Positions 1-9,228 are shown, counted from the first letter of the stretch. The stretch is DNA of 64,000 nt from Halosimplex halophilum (GCF_004698125.1 NZ_ML214298.1:496001-560000); one strand, 5' to 3'. The notes: generated by a model from the letters alone, not told the origin. Made by a program: numbers and translations.

Positions 1-163
1 TGAAGCCGTCGACGCGCTCGTCGTGGGCGGCGACGAGCTCGCCCGACCCGCAGCGCCGGAGGTCGACCTCGACGGCGGGGAGGTGTCGGGCGGCCGCCGC
101 GACCGCCCGGGCGGTGTTCTCCGGGCCGTGGTCGGGACAGCCGCGGTGGCCGACGAGTTCCAT
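1..163 (-). CDS. Glycerophosphodiester phosphodiesterase family protein, partial (N-terminal part only)
   Basis: Only the first 54 codons lie in the window; the rest runs off the left edge. The N-terminus carries the expected GDPD active-site pattern: a His-Arg-Gly at residues 6-8, Glu15-Asn16, Glu32-x-Asp34 and His47-Asp48. Members hydrolyse glycerophosphodiesters to glycerol 3-phosphate and an alcohol with a divalent metal. The ATG at 163 is followed directly by the conserved first strand, so the start is secure, and no secretion signal is visible, which suggests a cytoplasmic enzyme. It is transcribed divergently from a carbohydrate-type ABC importer. That neighbour could import a glycerophosphodiester or glycerol phosphate, but this is inference. 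Confidence 0.85.
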   Translation of the reverse strand, partial: MELVGHRGCPDHGPENTARAVAAAARHLPAVEVDLRRCGSGELVAAHDERVDGF

Positions 164-263
164 GGGGTGTGTCGGACTGCCGTCATCAAGTCGGCGGCGA
201 CCGTTTCGACAGCGGGGCCGGCGGTAACCCCGGATTATTCCGAGCGTGTCAGCGGATGCCGGA

Positions 264-273
264 CTATACCTTA
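264..273 (+). promoter_or_regulatory. TATA-like box of the ABC importer operon
   Basis: The AT-rich stretch ctatacctta lies 27-36 bases before the ATG at 300, the spacing of a haloarchaeal leaderless promoter. It supports ATG 300 over the in-frame upstream start at 246, which would lie before the box. Confidence 0.5.
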
Positions 274-299
274 GTCTCGCAGGATCGATCGTGGGAGGT

Positions 300-1874
300 A
301 TGTCGCACGACTCATCGTCGGGAGCGGAGAGCGGGGCCGGGCCGCCGAGTTCGCGGCGGCGCTTCGTCAAGGCCGTCGGCGTGGCCGGCGCGGTCGGGCT
401 CGCCGGCTGTCAGGACGGCGCGGGGCCCGGCGGGGGAAACGGGACGAACGGCACCGGCGACGGCGGGGACGGCGGGGACGGCGCGACCGTCGAGATGGCG
501 ATGCCGTCGAACGTCACCGACCGCGCGGAGGACACCCGCCAGGCGCTGTACGACGCCGGCCTCTCCGAGGACATCGAAGTGACCTTCCTCTCGACCTCGG
601 AGATCTCCGGCGACGTGCAGGCCCAGTACCGTAGCTGGCTCAACGCCGGCCGCGAGACGCCCGACATCTTCCGGATGGACAGCGGGTGGACGATCCCGTT
701 CATCGTCCGCGACCAGCTGGTCAACCTCAGCGAGCGGCTCTCCCAGGAGGCCCAGTCGACCCTCGACGAGTACTACTTCGAGGCGCCGCTGGAGAGCGCG
801 CGCGCGCCGGCCCAGGCGGTCGGCGGCGGCGCGACCGACACCGACACCGCGACCGGCGGGGGCGGCGGCCCGCGGGGCGAACTGTACGGCGTCCCCTGGC
901 AGGTCGGCTTCCCCACGATCCAGTACCGGAAGGACCTGGTGACCGACGCCGGCTTCGACCCCGAGGGCGAGAGCTGGGCGACCGAGCCGATGACCTGGCA
1001 GCGCTTCTCGGAGGTCGTCGCCGAGACCCACGGCAACGCCGACGTGGAGTACGGCTTCAACTGGCAGGGGACCGACTACGTCGGCCTCTCGTGCTGTACG
1101 TTCAACGAGTTCATGTCCACCTGGGGCGGCGCCTACTTCGGCGGCCGCGACACGCTGTTCGGCCCGGTCGGCGACCGTCCGATCACCGTCAACGAGGAGC
1201 CCGTCCACCAGGCGCTGCGGATGGTCCGGACGCTCATCCACGGCTCCGACGACGAGCAGGCGCTCGACGGCTACCAGCAGATCTCGCCCAACGCGGTCCT
1301 GGAGTGGACGGAGGGGCCGTCGCTGTCCCCGTTCACGAACGGCAACGCCGTCGCCCTGCGCTACTGGCCCAGCGGCATCTTCGAGGCGGCGACCGCCTTC
1401 GAGGAGTCCGAGAACCTCTCGCCCGACGACCTCGGGACGATGCCGATCCCCTACGCGGTCAGCGAGGACGAGTCCGAATACGAGGGCATCGGCGGCACCG
1501 CCTCGGCGCTGGGCGGGTGGCACCTCACGGTCAACCCCAACTCGGCGAACGTCGACGCCGCGGTCCAGGTGATCGAGGCGACGATGCAGCAGAGCTTCCG
1601 GACCTTCCAGTTCAGCGAGCTGGGCTATCTCACCGGCGACCGGCGGCTGTTCGACCCGGAGAACGTCGGCGACGTGGACCCGTGGGGCCCGCACCTGGAG
1701 ACGCTCCGGGTGGCCGGCGAGAACGCCATCCCGCGGCCGGTGACGGTCGTCTGGCCGGACCAGTCGTCGCAGATCGCCAGCCGCGTCAACGCCGTGATCG
1801 CCCAGCAGCAGGAGCCCGAGTCCGCGATGTCCGCGCTCGCGGAGAGCCTCCGGGAACTCGAAGAGAGCGTCTAA
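300..1874 (+). CDS. Extracellular solute-binding protein of a carbohydrate-type ABC importer (Tat lipoprotein)
   Basis: This 524-residue protein is the substrate-capture subunit of the importer. The N-terminus has a twin-arginine signal (Arg19-Arg-Arg-Phe-Val-Lys) and a lipobox Leu-Ala-Gly-Cys with Cys37, so it should be exported folded by Tat and lipid-anchored outside the membrane. A Gly/Asn/Asp-rich linker follows, then a family-1 solute-binding fold, with a second Gly/Thr-rich insert near residues 180-195. Aromatic residues scattered through the mature domain suit a sugar-like ligand, but the ligand cannot be read from sequence. It is the first gene of an operon with two permeases and an ATPase. 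Glycerol phosphates are possible given the divergent phosphodiesterase. Confidence is high for the family and low for the substrate. Confidence 0.88.
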   Translation: MSHDSSSGAESGAGPPSSRRRFVKAVGVAGAVGLAGCQDGAGPGGGNGTNGTGDGGDGGDGATVEMAMPSNVTDRAEDTRQALYDAGLSEDIEVTFLSTSEISGDVQAQYRSWLNAGRETPDIFRMDSGWTIPFIVRDQLVNLSERLSQEAQSTLDEYYFEAPLESARAPAQAVGGGATDTDTATGGGGGPRGELYGVPWQVGFPTIQYRKDLVTDAGFDPEGESWATEPMTWQRFSEVVAETHGNADVEYGFNWQGTDYVGLSCCTFNEFMSTWGGAYFGGRDTLFGPVGDRPITVNEEPVHQALRMVRTLIHGSDDEQALDGYQQISPNAVLEWTEGPSLSPFTNGNAVALRYWPSGIFEAATAFEESENLSPDDLGTMPIPYAVSEDESEYEGIGGTASALGGWHLTVNPNSANVDAAVQVIEATMQQSFRTFQFSELGYLTGDRRLFDPENVGDVDPWGPHLETLRVAGENAIPRPVTVVWPDQSSQIASRVNAVIAQQQEPESAMSALAESLRELEESV

Positions 1875-1875
1875 C

Positions 1876-2853
1876 ATGGCGACCAGCGACGACCACTCGC
1901 GGGGCCGCCTGCGGTCGGCGGCCGTCGCGCCGGCCAACTGGACCGAGCGGCTCTCCGAGCAGGGGTTCGCGTACGTCCTGCTGGTCCCGACGCTGCTGCT
2001 CGTCTCGACGATGGCGCTGTGGCCGCTGGTCAGCACCTTCGAGATGTCGCTGCGCGCCGACGCGCTGTTCTCGGCGGAGTACGTCGGCGAGTTCGTCGGC
2101 CTCGAGAACTACGTCGAGCTGCTGACCGGCGAGCGCAACGCCGTCCTCGGTAGCCCGTTCGTCGACTTCAGCCAGCCGCTCCAGAGCGCGCTGACGGTCA
2201 CGCTCGTCTACGTCGCCATCGCCGTCACGCTGGAGACGATCATCGGCTTCGGCCAGGCGCTCGTGCTCGACCAGAGCTTCCGCGGTCGCCGGTGGGTCCG
2301 CGTGGCCATCCTCATCCCGTGGGCGGTCCCCATCGCCATCCAGGGGCTGATCTTCTGGCTGTTCTTCCAGCCGGGGATCGGGGTCGGGACCGACCTGATG
2401 CAGAGTCTGGGCGTGTTCTCGGCGAACCCGCTGATCAACACCACCGACACGCTGATCATCGTCATCGTCGCCGACGTGTGGAAGACCTCCGCGTTCATGG
2501 CGCTGCTCATCCTCGCCGGCCTCCAGAGCGTCGACCGCAGCCTCTACGACGTGGCGAAGGTCGCCGGCGCCTCGAAGGTCCAGCAGTTCCGCTACATCAC
2601 CTTCCCGCTCGTCCTGCCGGCGCTGCTCGTCGCGCTCCTCTTTCGCACCATCCAGTCGATGCGCGTCTACGGCATCATCGAGACGACCGGCGGCTGCTCG
2701 ACCCTGCCGTCGCTGACCTGTATGGTCGTCTCGACCTTCCGCGCGGGCCGGTACGCGACCTCCGCGGCCGTCGCGTTCATCACCGCCGGCATCGTCGCCC
2801 TGGTCGCGCTGGTGTACATCGTCAAGTTCGCCGACCTGGAGGTGGGCGCCTGA
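1876..2853 (+). CDS. ABC importer permease, MalF/UgpA type
   Basis: This 325-residue integral membrane protein has a cytoplasmic N-terminal tail, then about six hydrophobic helices. The EAA-like coupling loop (Val-Ala-Lys-Val-Ala-Gly-Ala near residues 225-232) contacts the ATPase. The first periplasmic-side loop, between helices 1 and 2, is long, as in MalF/UgpA proteins. It starts one base after the solute-binding protein stop and its own stop shares a base with the ATG of the second permease, so the genes are tightly coupled. A Cys-Ser-Thr-Leu-Pro-Ser-Leu-Thr-Cys insert near residue 275 is unusual for the family. Together with the next gene it forms the heterodimeric channel. Confidence 0.88.
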   Translation: MATSDDHSRGRLRSAAVAPANWTERLSEQGFAYVLLVPTLLLVSTMALWPLVSTFEMSLRADALFSAEYVGEFVGLENYVELLTGERNAVLGSPFVDFSQPLQSALTVTLVYVAIAVTLETIIGFGQALVLDQSFRGRRWVRVAILIPWAVPIAIQGLIFWLFFQPGIGVGTDLMQSLGVFSANPLINTTDTLIIVIVADVWKTSAFMALLILAGLQSVDRSLYDVAKVAGASKVQQFRYITFPLVLPALLVALLFRTIQSMRVYGIIETTGGCSTLPSLTCMVVSTFRAGRYATSAAVAFITAGIVALVALVYIVKFADLEVGA

Positions 2854-3803
2854 TGGCCTCCACCACCGTCGAGGAGGGCGACGGCGACGACGACGGGCCG
2901 ATCGCCAACCGGGCCCAGGAGGCGATCCGCAACCCCGGCGACGCCTACCAGTTCCTCTTCTACGTCGTCACCGCCTTCTTCCTCGTGACCACCCTCTTCC
3001 CGTTCTACTGGCTGCTGGTGCTGGCGCTGACGCCCGGCGACCGGATGACCGACATCGGCCTGCTCCCTAACGGGTTCAACCCCGCGTCGTTCGTCGAGAT
3101 GTTCCAGCGGCTGCCCTTCCACGTCTACATGTTCAACAGCATCGTCATCGCGCTGACGACGACGGTCATCGTCCTGCTGGTCGCGAGCTTCGCCGGCTAC
3201 GCCTTCGGCCGCCTGGAGTTCCGCGGCAAGACGGCGCTGCTGCTCGTCCTGCTCGCCATCTCGTATTTCCCGCCCGCGGCGTTCATCATCCCCCTGTTCC
3301 AGTTCTTCACGGGCAACGTCGAGATCCTCACGCTGCCCGCCGTCGGGACGATATCGAGCCCGAACTGGTTCAACACGCCCGGCGCGATGGTGACGCCGTT
3401 CAGCGCGCTCTTTCTCCCCCTGTCGATCTTCATCCTCACCACCTTCTACAGCCAGATCCCGGACGGGCTGGAGGACGCCGCCCGCGTCGAGGGCGCGACC
3501 CGCATCGGCGCGCTGTTCAGGGTTATCATCCCGCTGTCGGCGCCGGGCGTGGCGACGGCGGGCGTGCTGACGTTCATCGGCGTCTACAACGAGTTCTTCA
3601 TCTCCTTTCTGATGACCGACGGCCAGGCCCAGAACTGGGCGCCCATCGTCTGGGGCGTCGTCAACTACCAGGGCCAGTACCAGGCGTTCTACAACCTGAT
3701 GGCGGCCGCGAGTATCGTCGGCGTCCTCCCCGTGGTGATCCTCGTCGTGATCGCCCAGGAGCGCATCGTCAGCGGGCTGACTGCGGGCGCACTCAAGGAG
3801 TGA
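2853..3803 (+). CDS. ABC importer permease, MalG/UgpE type
   Basis: The second channel subunit has 316 residues. An acidic N-terminal tail of about 40 residues precedes six predicted membrane helices. The EAA loop reads Leu-Glu-Asp-Ala-Ala-Arg-Val-Glu-Gly-Ala near residues 206-215, a good match to MalG-type permeases. The ATG at 2853 shares its A with the TGA of the upstream permease, which fixes the start and indicates coupled translation. An extracellular loop with Phe-Thr-Gly-Asn between helices 3 and 4 is longer than in typical bacterial homologues. The partner permease, solute-binding protein and ATPase flank it on the same strand. Confidence 0.88.
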   Translation: MASTTVEEGDGDDDGPIANRAQEAIRNPGDAYQFLFYVVTAFFLVTTLFPFYWLLVLALTPGDRMTDIGLLPNGFNPASFVEMFQRLPFHVYMFNSIVIALTTTVIVLLVASFAGYAFGRLEFRGKTALLLVLLAISYFPPAAFIIPLFQFFTGNVEILTLPAVGTISSPNWFNTPGAMVTPFSALFLPLSIFILTTFYSQIPDGLEDAARVEGATRIGALFRVIIPLSAPGVATAGVLTFIGVYNEFFISFLMTDGQAQNWAPIVWGVVNYQGQYQAFYNLMAAASIVGVLPVVILVVIAQERIVSGLTAGALKE

Positions 3804-3806
3804 ACA

Positions 3807-5008
<1,202 letters not shown>

Positions 5009-5009
<1 letters not shown>

Positions 5010-5212
5010 TGGTCTCGACCGCCGCGCTCCTGTACTTCGGGATGGGCACGCTCCTGTTTTTCTTCTGGGTCTACGGCATCTACGCCTTCGCCCGCGACTG
5101 CCGCCGGACGTACGTCCCCGGCTTCAAGGGTTGGCTCGCCCGCCGCCGGGAGTCGAAGGCCGAGCAGGAACGCGAACAGGAGCGCGAGGAGCGGGAGAAA
5201 CAGCTGTACTGA
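5009..5212 (+). CDS. Small single-span membrane protein at the end of the ABC importer operon
   Basis: This 67-residue protein has one strong hydrophobic helix (about residues 5-27, rich in Leu, Phe and Tyr) followed by a basic then strongly charged Glu/Arg/Lys tail. The tail is probably cytoplasmic and likely helical or coiled-coil. The ATG shares its A with the stop codon of the ATPase gene, so the pair looks translationally coupled, and this is the best evidence that the small ORF is real. It could be an accessory subunit of the transporter. I do not recognise a named family. Confidence 0.7.
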
Positions 5213-5239
5213 CGGCCGATCCGTTCCGGCCGCGCCCGG

Positions 5240-5872
5240 TCACGCGGGCGGATCGACGGGCTCGGGCGGGTCCGCCCCCGCTTTCTCCGCCAGGAACTCG
5301 CGTTCGGCCGCCGAGAGGTCCGGACCGCCGCCGGACCGGTCGCGCTCGCGATACACGTCGAGTCCCGCCTGGTAGGTCGCCCGCGAGCGGTCGCCGCGCG
5401 GTCCGTCGGGTCCGCCGGTGTCGTCCCCGTCGCCGAGCGGTCGGTCGAGGACGAGTTCGGCGACGCCGGTCTCCTCGCCGGTGAAGCGGAAGCCGGCGCG
5501 GTACAGCGCCTGGTAGGCGAAGGGGTTGTTGACGGCGATGCGGGCGCGCTCGTAGCCGCGGTCGGCGGCGCGGGCGGCGACGAACGCGGCCAGGTCCGGG
5601 CCGATCCCCTCGCCCCGGCGGTCCTCGCGGACGGTGATGTAGCGGATCCAGCAGACGCCCGGGTCGGTGCGGTCCTCGTTGAACGCCGCGGCGGCGACCA
5701 CGTCGGCGGCCGCTTCCCCGTCGTCGGTCACCGGCGGGCCGGACCCCTCGCCGGTCCGGACGACGGCCTTCCCCGTGTTGGACATCACGAACTTCCCGGC
5801 GTAGCTGAACGCCCGCCAGTCAAGCGTCAGCGTCGGGCCGTCCTCGGGCCACCCCAGCAGGACGTGCTCCAT
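5240..5872 (-). CDS. GNAT family N-acetyltransferase
   Basis: This 210-residue protein contains one GNAT fold. The acetyl-CoA pyrophosphate loop is Arg-Arg-Gly-Glu-Gly-Ile-Gly, close to the canonical Q/R-x-x-G-x-G/A, at about residues 86-92. It is followed by the usual helix and then by Asn-Pro-x-Ala-Tyr-x-x-Leu-Tyr-x-x-Ala-Gly-Phe, the classic C-terminal GNAT motif. A C-terminal tail of about 60 residues, acidic and Gly/Arg rich, extends beyond the fold. The substrate cannot be inferred. It is convergent with the ABC operon, only 27 bases from its end, so it is a separate transcription unit. Confidence 0.85.
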   Translation of the reverse strand: MEHVLLGWPEDGPTLTLDWRAFSYAGKFVMSNTGKAVVRTGEGSGPPVTDDGEAAADVVAAAAFNEDRTDPGVCWIRYITVREDRRGEGIGPDLAAFVAARAADRGYERARIAVNNPFAYQALYRAGFRFTGEETGVAELVLDRPLGDGDDTGGPDGPRGDRSRATYQAGLDVYRERDRSGGGPDLSAAEREFLAEKAGADPPEPVDPPA

Positions 5873-5995
5873 CGGCCGGGGCTACCGGCCGCTGCCCCTT
5901 GTAGGGCGCGGTCGCCCCGACCGGTCGCGGACACTCCCCCGGCGGCCACCGTGCCGACGCCCACCGTTATCCCGCGGGCACCCGTAGCCGGCGGT

Positions 5996-6625
5996 ATGGC
6001 ACTCGGCGACGTGGGCGTCTTCCACCGGTTCGCGCGCCTCTACGACCGGGCGATGTACGCGGCCGACCCCGAGACGCTGGAAGCCGGCCTGGACCTGGCC
6101 GAGCGGCCGGTCGAGCGGGTCCTCGACGTGGGCGGCGGGACGGGGCGAGCCTCGCGGGCGCTGGACGCGCCGCGGCCGGTCGTCGTCGACGCGGCCCGGG
6201 GGATGCTCCGGGCGGCGCGCGGTCACGGGCTCGAAACCGTGCAGGGCGACGCGGCCCGGCTCCCGGTCGGCGACGCGTCGGTCGACGCGGTACTCGTGGT
6301 CGACGCCCTGCACCATATGGCCGACGTCGACGGGGTCGTCGCCGCAGCGTACCGCGCGCTCCGGCCGGGCGGCGTCCTCGTGGTCCGGGAGTTCGACCCG
6401 ACGACGCTCCGGGGACGGGGGCTGGTCGCGGCCGAGCACCTCGTGGGCTTCGACTCGCGGTTTCTCGCCGCCGACGCGCTGGCCGACCGCGTGGAGTCGG
6501 GCGGCTTCCGGGCGTCGGTCCCCGACCGCGGGTTCGGGTACACGGTCGCGGGCGTGAAACCCGCGGCTGCGACGGCGGGACCGGGGGACCGAACCGCGGA
6601 CGCCGCCGACTCATCGAACCAGTGA
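5996..6625 (+). CDS. Class I SAM-dependent methyltransferase
   Basis: This 209-residue protein has the SAM-binding motif I Val-Leu-Asp-Val-Gly-Gly-Gly-Thr-Gly near residues 40-48, the acidic end of strand 2 (Val-Val-Asp), motif II around Asp-Ala-Val-Leu-Val-Val-Asp-Ala-Leu-His-His, and the post-motif Leu-Arg-Pro-Gly-Gly-Val-Leu-Val. This is the Methyltransf_11 / UbiE-like arrangement. The ATG at 5996 was chosen over an upstream in-frame start because a TATA-like box (cgttatcc) sits about 28 bases before it. The methyl acceptor is unknown. The DUF3054-like membrane gene begins 27 bases after its stop. Confidence 0.85.
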   Translation: MALGDVGVFHRFARLYDRAMYAADPETLEAGLDLAERPVERVLDVGGGTGRASRALDAPRPVVVDAARGMLRAARGHGLETVQGDAARLPVGDASVDAVLVVDALHHMADVDGVVAAAYRALRPGGVLVVREFDPTTLRGRGLVAAEHLVGFDSRFLAADALADRVESGGFRASVPDRGFGYTVAGVKPAAATAGPGDRTADAADSSNQ

Positions 6626-6652
6626 AGGGGCAACGGCCCCTCGCTCCGGGTG

Positions 6653-7078
6653 ATGACATCCGTCCGCACGGCGCTCGCCCACCGCGTCGAGCCCGCGCCG
6701 TTCACGGCGCTGGTCGCCGCTGGGGATCTAGCCTGCATCACCGCGTTCGTCCTGCTGGGCGTGACGGTCGGCCACGGGGGCGGCGACCCGGGGGTCGACC
6801 CCGGTCACGTCGCGGTCACGGTCCTGCCGTTCGCCGTCGGCTGGGCGGTCACGTCGCTGCTGGCCGGCGTCTACGCGAGGAGCACGTACGCCTCGGCGAA
6901 GCGGGCGGTCGTGCGGACGGTACCCGCCTGGGTCGGCGCGGCCCTGGTCGCGCAGGCGCTCCGCGCGACCGCCGCCGTCCCGGGCGGGGCCGCGGTCACG
7001 TTCTTCGCCGTCTCCGTGCTCGTCACGCTCGCGCTGTTGCTCCCGTGGCGCGTCGCAGTGAGCGTACTCGCGTCGTAG
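6653..7078 (+). CDS. DUF3054-like four-helix membrane protein
   Basis: This 141-residue protein is hydrophobic throughout, with about four predicted membrane helices separated by short loops. The short length, the overall layout and the Ala-Gly-Asp-Leu pattern in helix 1 match the family I know as DUF3054, whose function is not established. The start could be GTG 6650 or ATG 6653; I chose the ATG. It follows the methyltransferase gene closely and may share its transcript. A perfect GC hairpin lies 25 bases after its stop. Confidence 0.7.
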   Translation: MTSVRTALAHRVEPAPFTALVAAGDLACITAFVLLGVTVGHGGGDPGVDPGHVAVTVLPFAVGWAVTSLLAGVYARSTYASAKRAVVRTVPAWVGAALVAQALRATAAVPGGAAVTFFAVSVLVTLALLLPWRVAVSVLAS

Positions 7079-7102
7079 GTGGTCGTTCGACGCGACAGAA
7101 AC

Positions 7103-7125
7103 GGGCGCGGCGAAGGGCCGCGCCC
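7103..7125 (+). terminator. GC hairpin after the DUF3054-like gene
   Basis: A perfect 9-base-pair stem (7103-7111 with 7117-7125) closes a 5-base loop just after the stop codon at 7078. There is no T-tract after it, so it is a 3'-UTR hairpin candidate rather than a classical terminator. Confidence 0.35.
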
Positions 7126-7189
7126 GACAGTACCGCAGAGCGCAGCGCGGTGGGGGTACGCCCGCTGTGGTGAGTGGGGCAGTGGGGGG

Positions 7190-7258
7190 TCAGTCCGTCT
7201 CGCGATACCGGAGGGAGACGCGGGCGCCGGGCGAGGCCCCGTCGGGACCCGCCGTCAT
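7190..7258 (-). CDS. Possible 22-residue micro-protein coupled to the upstream small gene
   Basis: A 22-codon ORF begins at an ATG whose ATGA overlaps the stop of the DUF7331-like gene, the same junction used by confirmed operon pairs in this window. The product would be Gly/Arg-rich and polar, ending Arg-Tyr-Arg-Glu-Thr-Asp. Length alone gives no coding evidence, so the overlap is the only support. Confidence 0.2.
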   Translation of the reverse strand: MTAGPDGASPGARVSLRYRETD

Positions 7259-7425
7259 AGCGACTCCTCGACCGGAACGGCGACTGTCGACTGGATCCAC
7301 GCCTCGTGGTTGTCCCGGTCGTAGATGACGAACTCCTCGCCGCCGATGTCGAGCTCGGCGTAGCGTCGCCGCTCCTCGTCCGATCCGGTCCGTCCCTGGG
7401 GGTCGTCCGTTGCGTCTGGCGTCAT
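7255..7425 (-). CDS. Small conserved haloarchaeal protein, DUF7331-like
   Basis: This 56-residue protein has a polar, acidic N-terminus and a compact C-terminal half: Tyr-Ala-Glu-Leu-Asp-Ile-Gly-Gly-Glu-Glu-Phe-Val-Ile-Tyr-Asp, then Asn-His-Glu-Ala-Trp-Ile-Gln-Ser. I recall this motif from small haloarchaeal proteins grouped as DUF7331, of unknown function. The start is uncertain. ATG 7425 is the first Met, but a GTG at 7464 in the same frame sits 20-27 bases after a TATA-like tatttatga on this strand and would add 13 residues as a leaderless start. Confidence 0.6.
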   Translation of the reverse strand: MTPDATDDPQGRTGSDEERRRYAELDIGGEEFVIYDRDNHEAWIQSTVAVPVEESL

Positions 7426-7863
7426 TGTGTCCTGAGCCGGCGCGTGCCGTCCCTCCGTCCACACCTTGCCGATACCCCATCATAAATACACGTGTCGGAT
7501 TATCACGAGGGATAACGTATAGTAGGGTCCGTCTGGCGGGGGATACCGACGGATCGACCGCGATCGAAGTCGGCGCACTCGCGATCGCGCGCCACTCCGG
7601 TTCTCAGCTGTGATACCTCTCGGCGGTTCCGCCCGCCCCGAGCGGAGTCGCCGACCCGGTCTCGACCTCGCAGTTTCGCCGCGATCGGACGAAAATAGCG
7701 GCCTCGGTTGTCGCGCACGTCCGATATCGGATTATTGGATTTGAATAAGTTATGAATTGGTTTCTCAGTGGCGACAGAGCAAATACACAGGTGTCACACC
7801 GAATGGTACCCGCACATTCTGGAGAACACTTATGTATTACCAATCTGTAGTTGAAGATAGATT
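7426..7863. other. AT-rich intergenic region with divergent promoters
   Basis: About 440 bases separate the DUF7331-like gene (minus strand) from the small membrane protein at 7864. AT content is well above the neighbouring sequence, especially 7700-7860. It holds the minus-strand TATA-like element near 7483-7491 and the plus-strand one at 7828-7838. Short ORFs here have no recognisable motif and an amino-acid make-up unlike haloarchaeal proteins, so I see no gene. Confidence 0.5.
7828..7838 (+). promoter_or_regulatory. TATA-like box for the small membrane protein gene
   Basis: The sequence cacttatgtat lies 26-36 bases before the ATG at 7864, the usual leaderless spacing. Confidence 0.5.
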
Positions 7864-8082
7864 ATGGCTGGATACTACGACCTCGTTCTCGGTCTCATCC
7901 CGCTCGCACTCGGAGGAATCGCGGCCCTGCTCGCCGCGTTCGGGTTCGCGCTCACGACGGCGATCACGCTGGCCTCCGTCGTGGCCGTCGGCCTCATCGG
8001 GCACGCGATGTTCGTCAACGGTCCCGTCGACGGCGCCCCGCGTTCGTCGACCGACGACGGCGGCTTCCAGCCCGCCGACTGA
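7864..8082 (+). CDS. Small two-helix membrane protein, DUF7470-like
   Basis: This 72-residue protein consists of two hydrophobic helices (about residues 6-27 and 30-50) joined by a very short turn, then a polar Gly/Ser/Asp tail. The opening Met-Ala-Gly-Tyr-Tyr-Asp and the Leu-Ile-Pro-Leu-Ala-Leu-Gly-Gly-Ile segment recall a conserved haloarchaeal small-membrane-protein family that I know as DUF7470, with no assigned function. The promoter just upstream and a pyrimidine-rich tract just downstream suggest a monocistronic unit. Confidence 0.65.
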   Translation: MAGYYDLVLGLIPLALGGIAALLAAFGFALTTAITLASVVAVGLIGHAMFVNGPVDGAPRSSTDDGGFQPAD

Positions 8083-8090
8083 CCGCCGGA

Positions 8091-8168
8091 TTCTCCCTTT
8101 CCGTTCTCTCGCCGCCTTCCCGTTCCTCTCCCCGTCTCGCCCTCCTCTCGTCGCCTTCCCGTTCCCAC
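8091..8168 (+). terminator. Pyrimidine-rich tract, possible terminator
   Basis: A long C/T-rich run with several TTCTC and CCTTTCC clusters begins nine bases after the stop at 8082. Archaeal termination often occurs at T-rich stretches without a hairpin. The run is C-rich rather than T-rich, so the call is weak. Confidence 0.3.
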
Positions 8169-8201
8169 ACCCCTAAGCCGCGGCTGGCCCTACGGTGGGA
8201 T

Positions 8202-9203
8202 ATGACCGACGACAGGGCGCTGTTCCTGACCAGCGACGACGTGCGCGGACTCGCGACGCCGGCCGAGTACGTCGACGCGGTCCGCGAGGGGTACCGCGAG
8301 CGCGGCGAGGGCGCCCCCGCTCGTCCGAGAACCCGTCTCACCGGCGGCGACCCGCCGGGGATGCTCACCGGGTACTCGGCGATCCTCCCCGAGACGGGCG
8401 CGATGGGCGGGTACATGTACACCGGCGGGTTCGGCTCCGGCGACGCACACTTCGTCCTCCCGCTGTTCGACGCCGAGACGGGCGCGCCGCTGGCGGTCTT
8501 CGACGGCGCGAGCCTCAACCCGTTCAAGACGGGCGCGACCGGCGCGGTCGGGCTCGACGCGCTCGCCCGCGAGGACGCGACGGAACTGGCGGTGATCGGC
8601 AGCGGCTCGCAGGCCCGCGGCCAGCTCCGCGCGGCCGTCACCGTCCGCGAGTTCGACGCCGTCCGCGTCTACTCGCCGACCCGCGAGCACCGCGAGGCGT
8701 TCGCCGCGGCGATGGACGACGAACTCGACCCGACGGTCCGCGCGGTCGACTCCAGTAGCGCCGCGGTCGCCGGCGCCGACGCGGTCGTCACCGCCACGAC
8801 GGCCGCGGAGCCGGTGTTCGACGGCGCGGACCTGGCCGACGGCGCCCACGTCACCTGCATGGGGCAGTACCACCCCGAGAAGCGCGAGGTCGACGCCGAG
8901 ACGGTCGCCCGCGCGACGTACGTCCCGGACCTCCGCGAGCGCGTCGAGCGCGACGCGGGCGCGTTCCTGCTCGCCCGCGAGGAGGGCGCGGTCGACGACG
9001 ACCACGTCCACGCCGAACTCGGCGAGGTCGTCGCCGGCGTCGAACCGGGGCGGACCGACCCCGACGAGGTGACGCTGTTCGACAGCGGCGGCACGGCCAT
9101 CGAGACGGTCGCCGCCGCCCACATGCTCTACGAGCGGGCCGTCGACGCCGGCCTCGGCCGGGAGATCGAGTTCCTGCCCGCCAGTCGAGCCTTCGAGGAG
9201 TAG
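8202..9203 (+). CDS. Ornithine cyclodeaminase / mu-crystallin family NAD(P)-dependent enzyme
   Basis: This 333-residue protein has the family layout. A catalytic N-terminal half contains Pro-Arg-Thr-Arg-Leu, Gly-Gly-Tyr-Met-Tyr and Lys174-type elements (Asn-Pro-Phe-Lys-Thr-Gly-Ala). A Rossmann domain starts at Ile-Gly-Ser-Gly-Ser-Gln-Ala-Arg-Gly (about residues 131-139), and a late Asp-Ser-Gly-Gly-Thr-Ala-Ile-Glu segment follows. Relatives include ornithine cyclodeaminase, archaeal alanine dehydrogenase and ketimine reductases; the sequence does not choose among them. The ATG at 8202 precedes the conserved Leu-Thr-Ser-Asp-Asp-Val start. No neighbouring amino-acid gene supplies a substrate hint. 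Confidence 0.85.
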   Translation: MTDDRALFLTSDDVRGLATPAEYVDAVREGYRERGEGAPARPRTRLTGGDPPGMLTGYSAILPETGAMGGYMYTGGFGSGDAHFVLPLFDAETGAPLAVFDGASLNPFKTGATGAVGLDALAREDATELAVIGSGSQARGQLRAAVTVREFDAVRVYSPTREHREAFAAAMDDELDPTVRAVDSSSAAVAGADAVVTATTAAEPVFDGADLADGAHVTCMGQYHPEKREVDAETVARATYVPDLRERVERDAGAFLLAREEGAVDDDHVHAELGEVVAGVEPGRTDPDEVTLFDSGGTAIETVAAAHMLYERAVDAGLGREIEFLPASRAFEE

Positions 9204-9228
9204 CCTGCTCGACCCGAAGCGGCCCCGG

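Noticed and set aside
7103-7125. A rho-independent terminator of bacterial type.
   Set aside because: There is a strong hairpin but no T-tract after it. It is listed only as a weak 3'-end candidate.
7503-7843. Small ORFs in the AT-rich gap.
   Set aside because: They lack motifs, acidic bias and promoter spacing.
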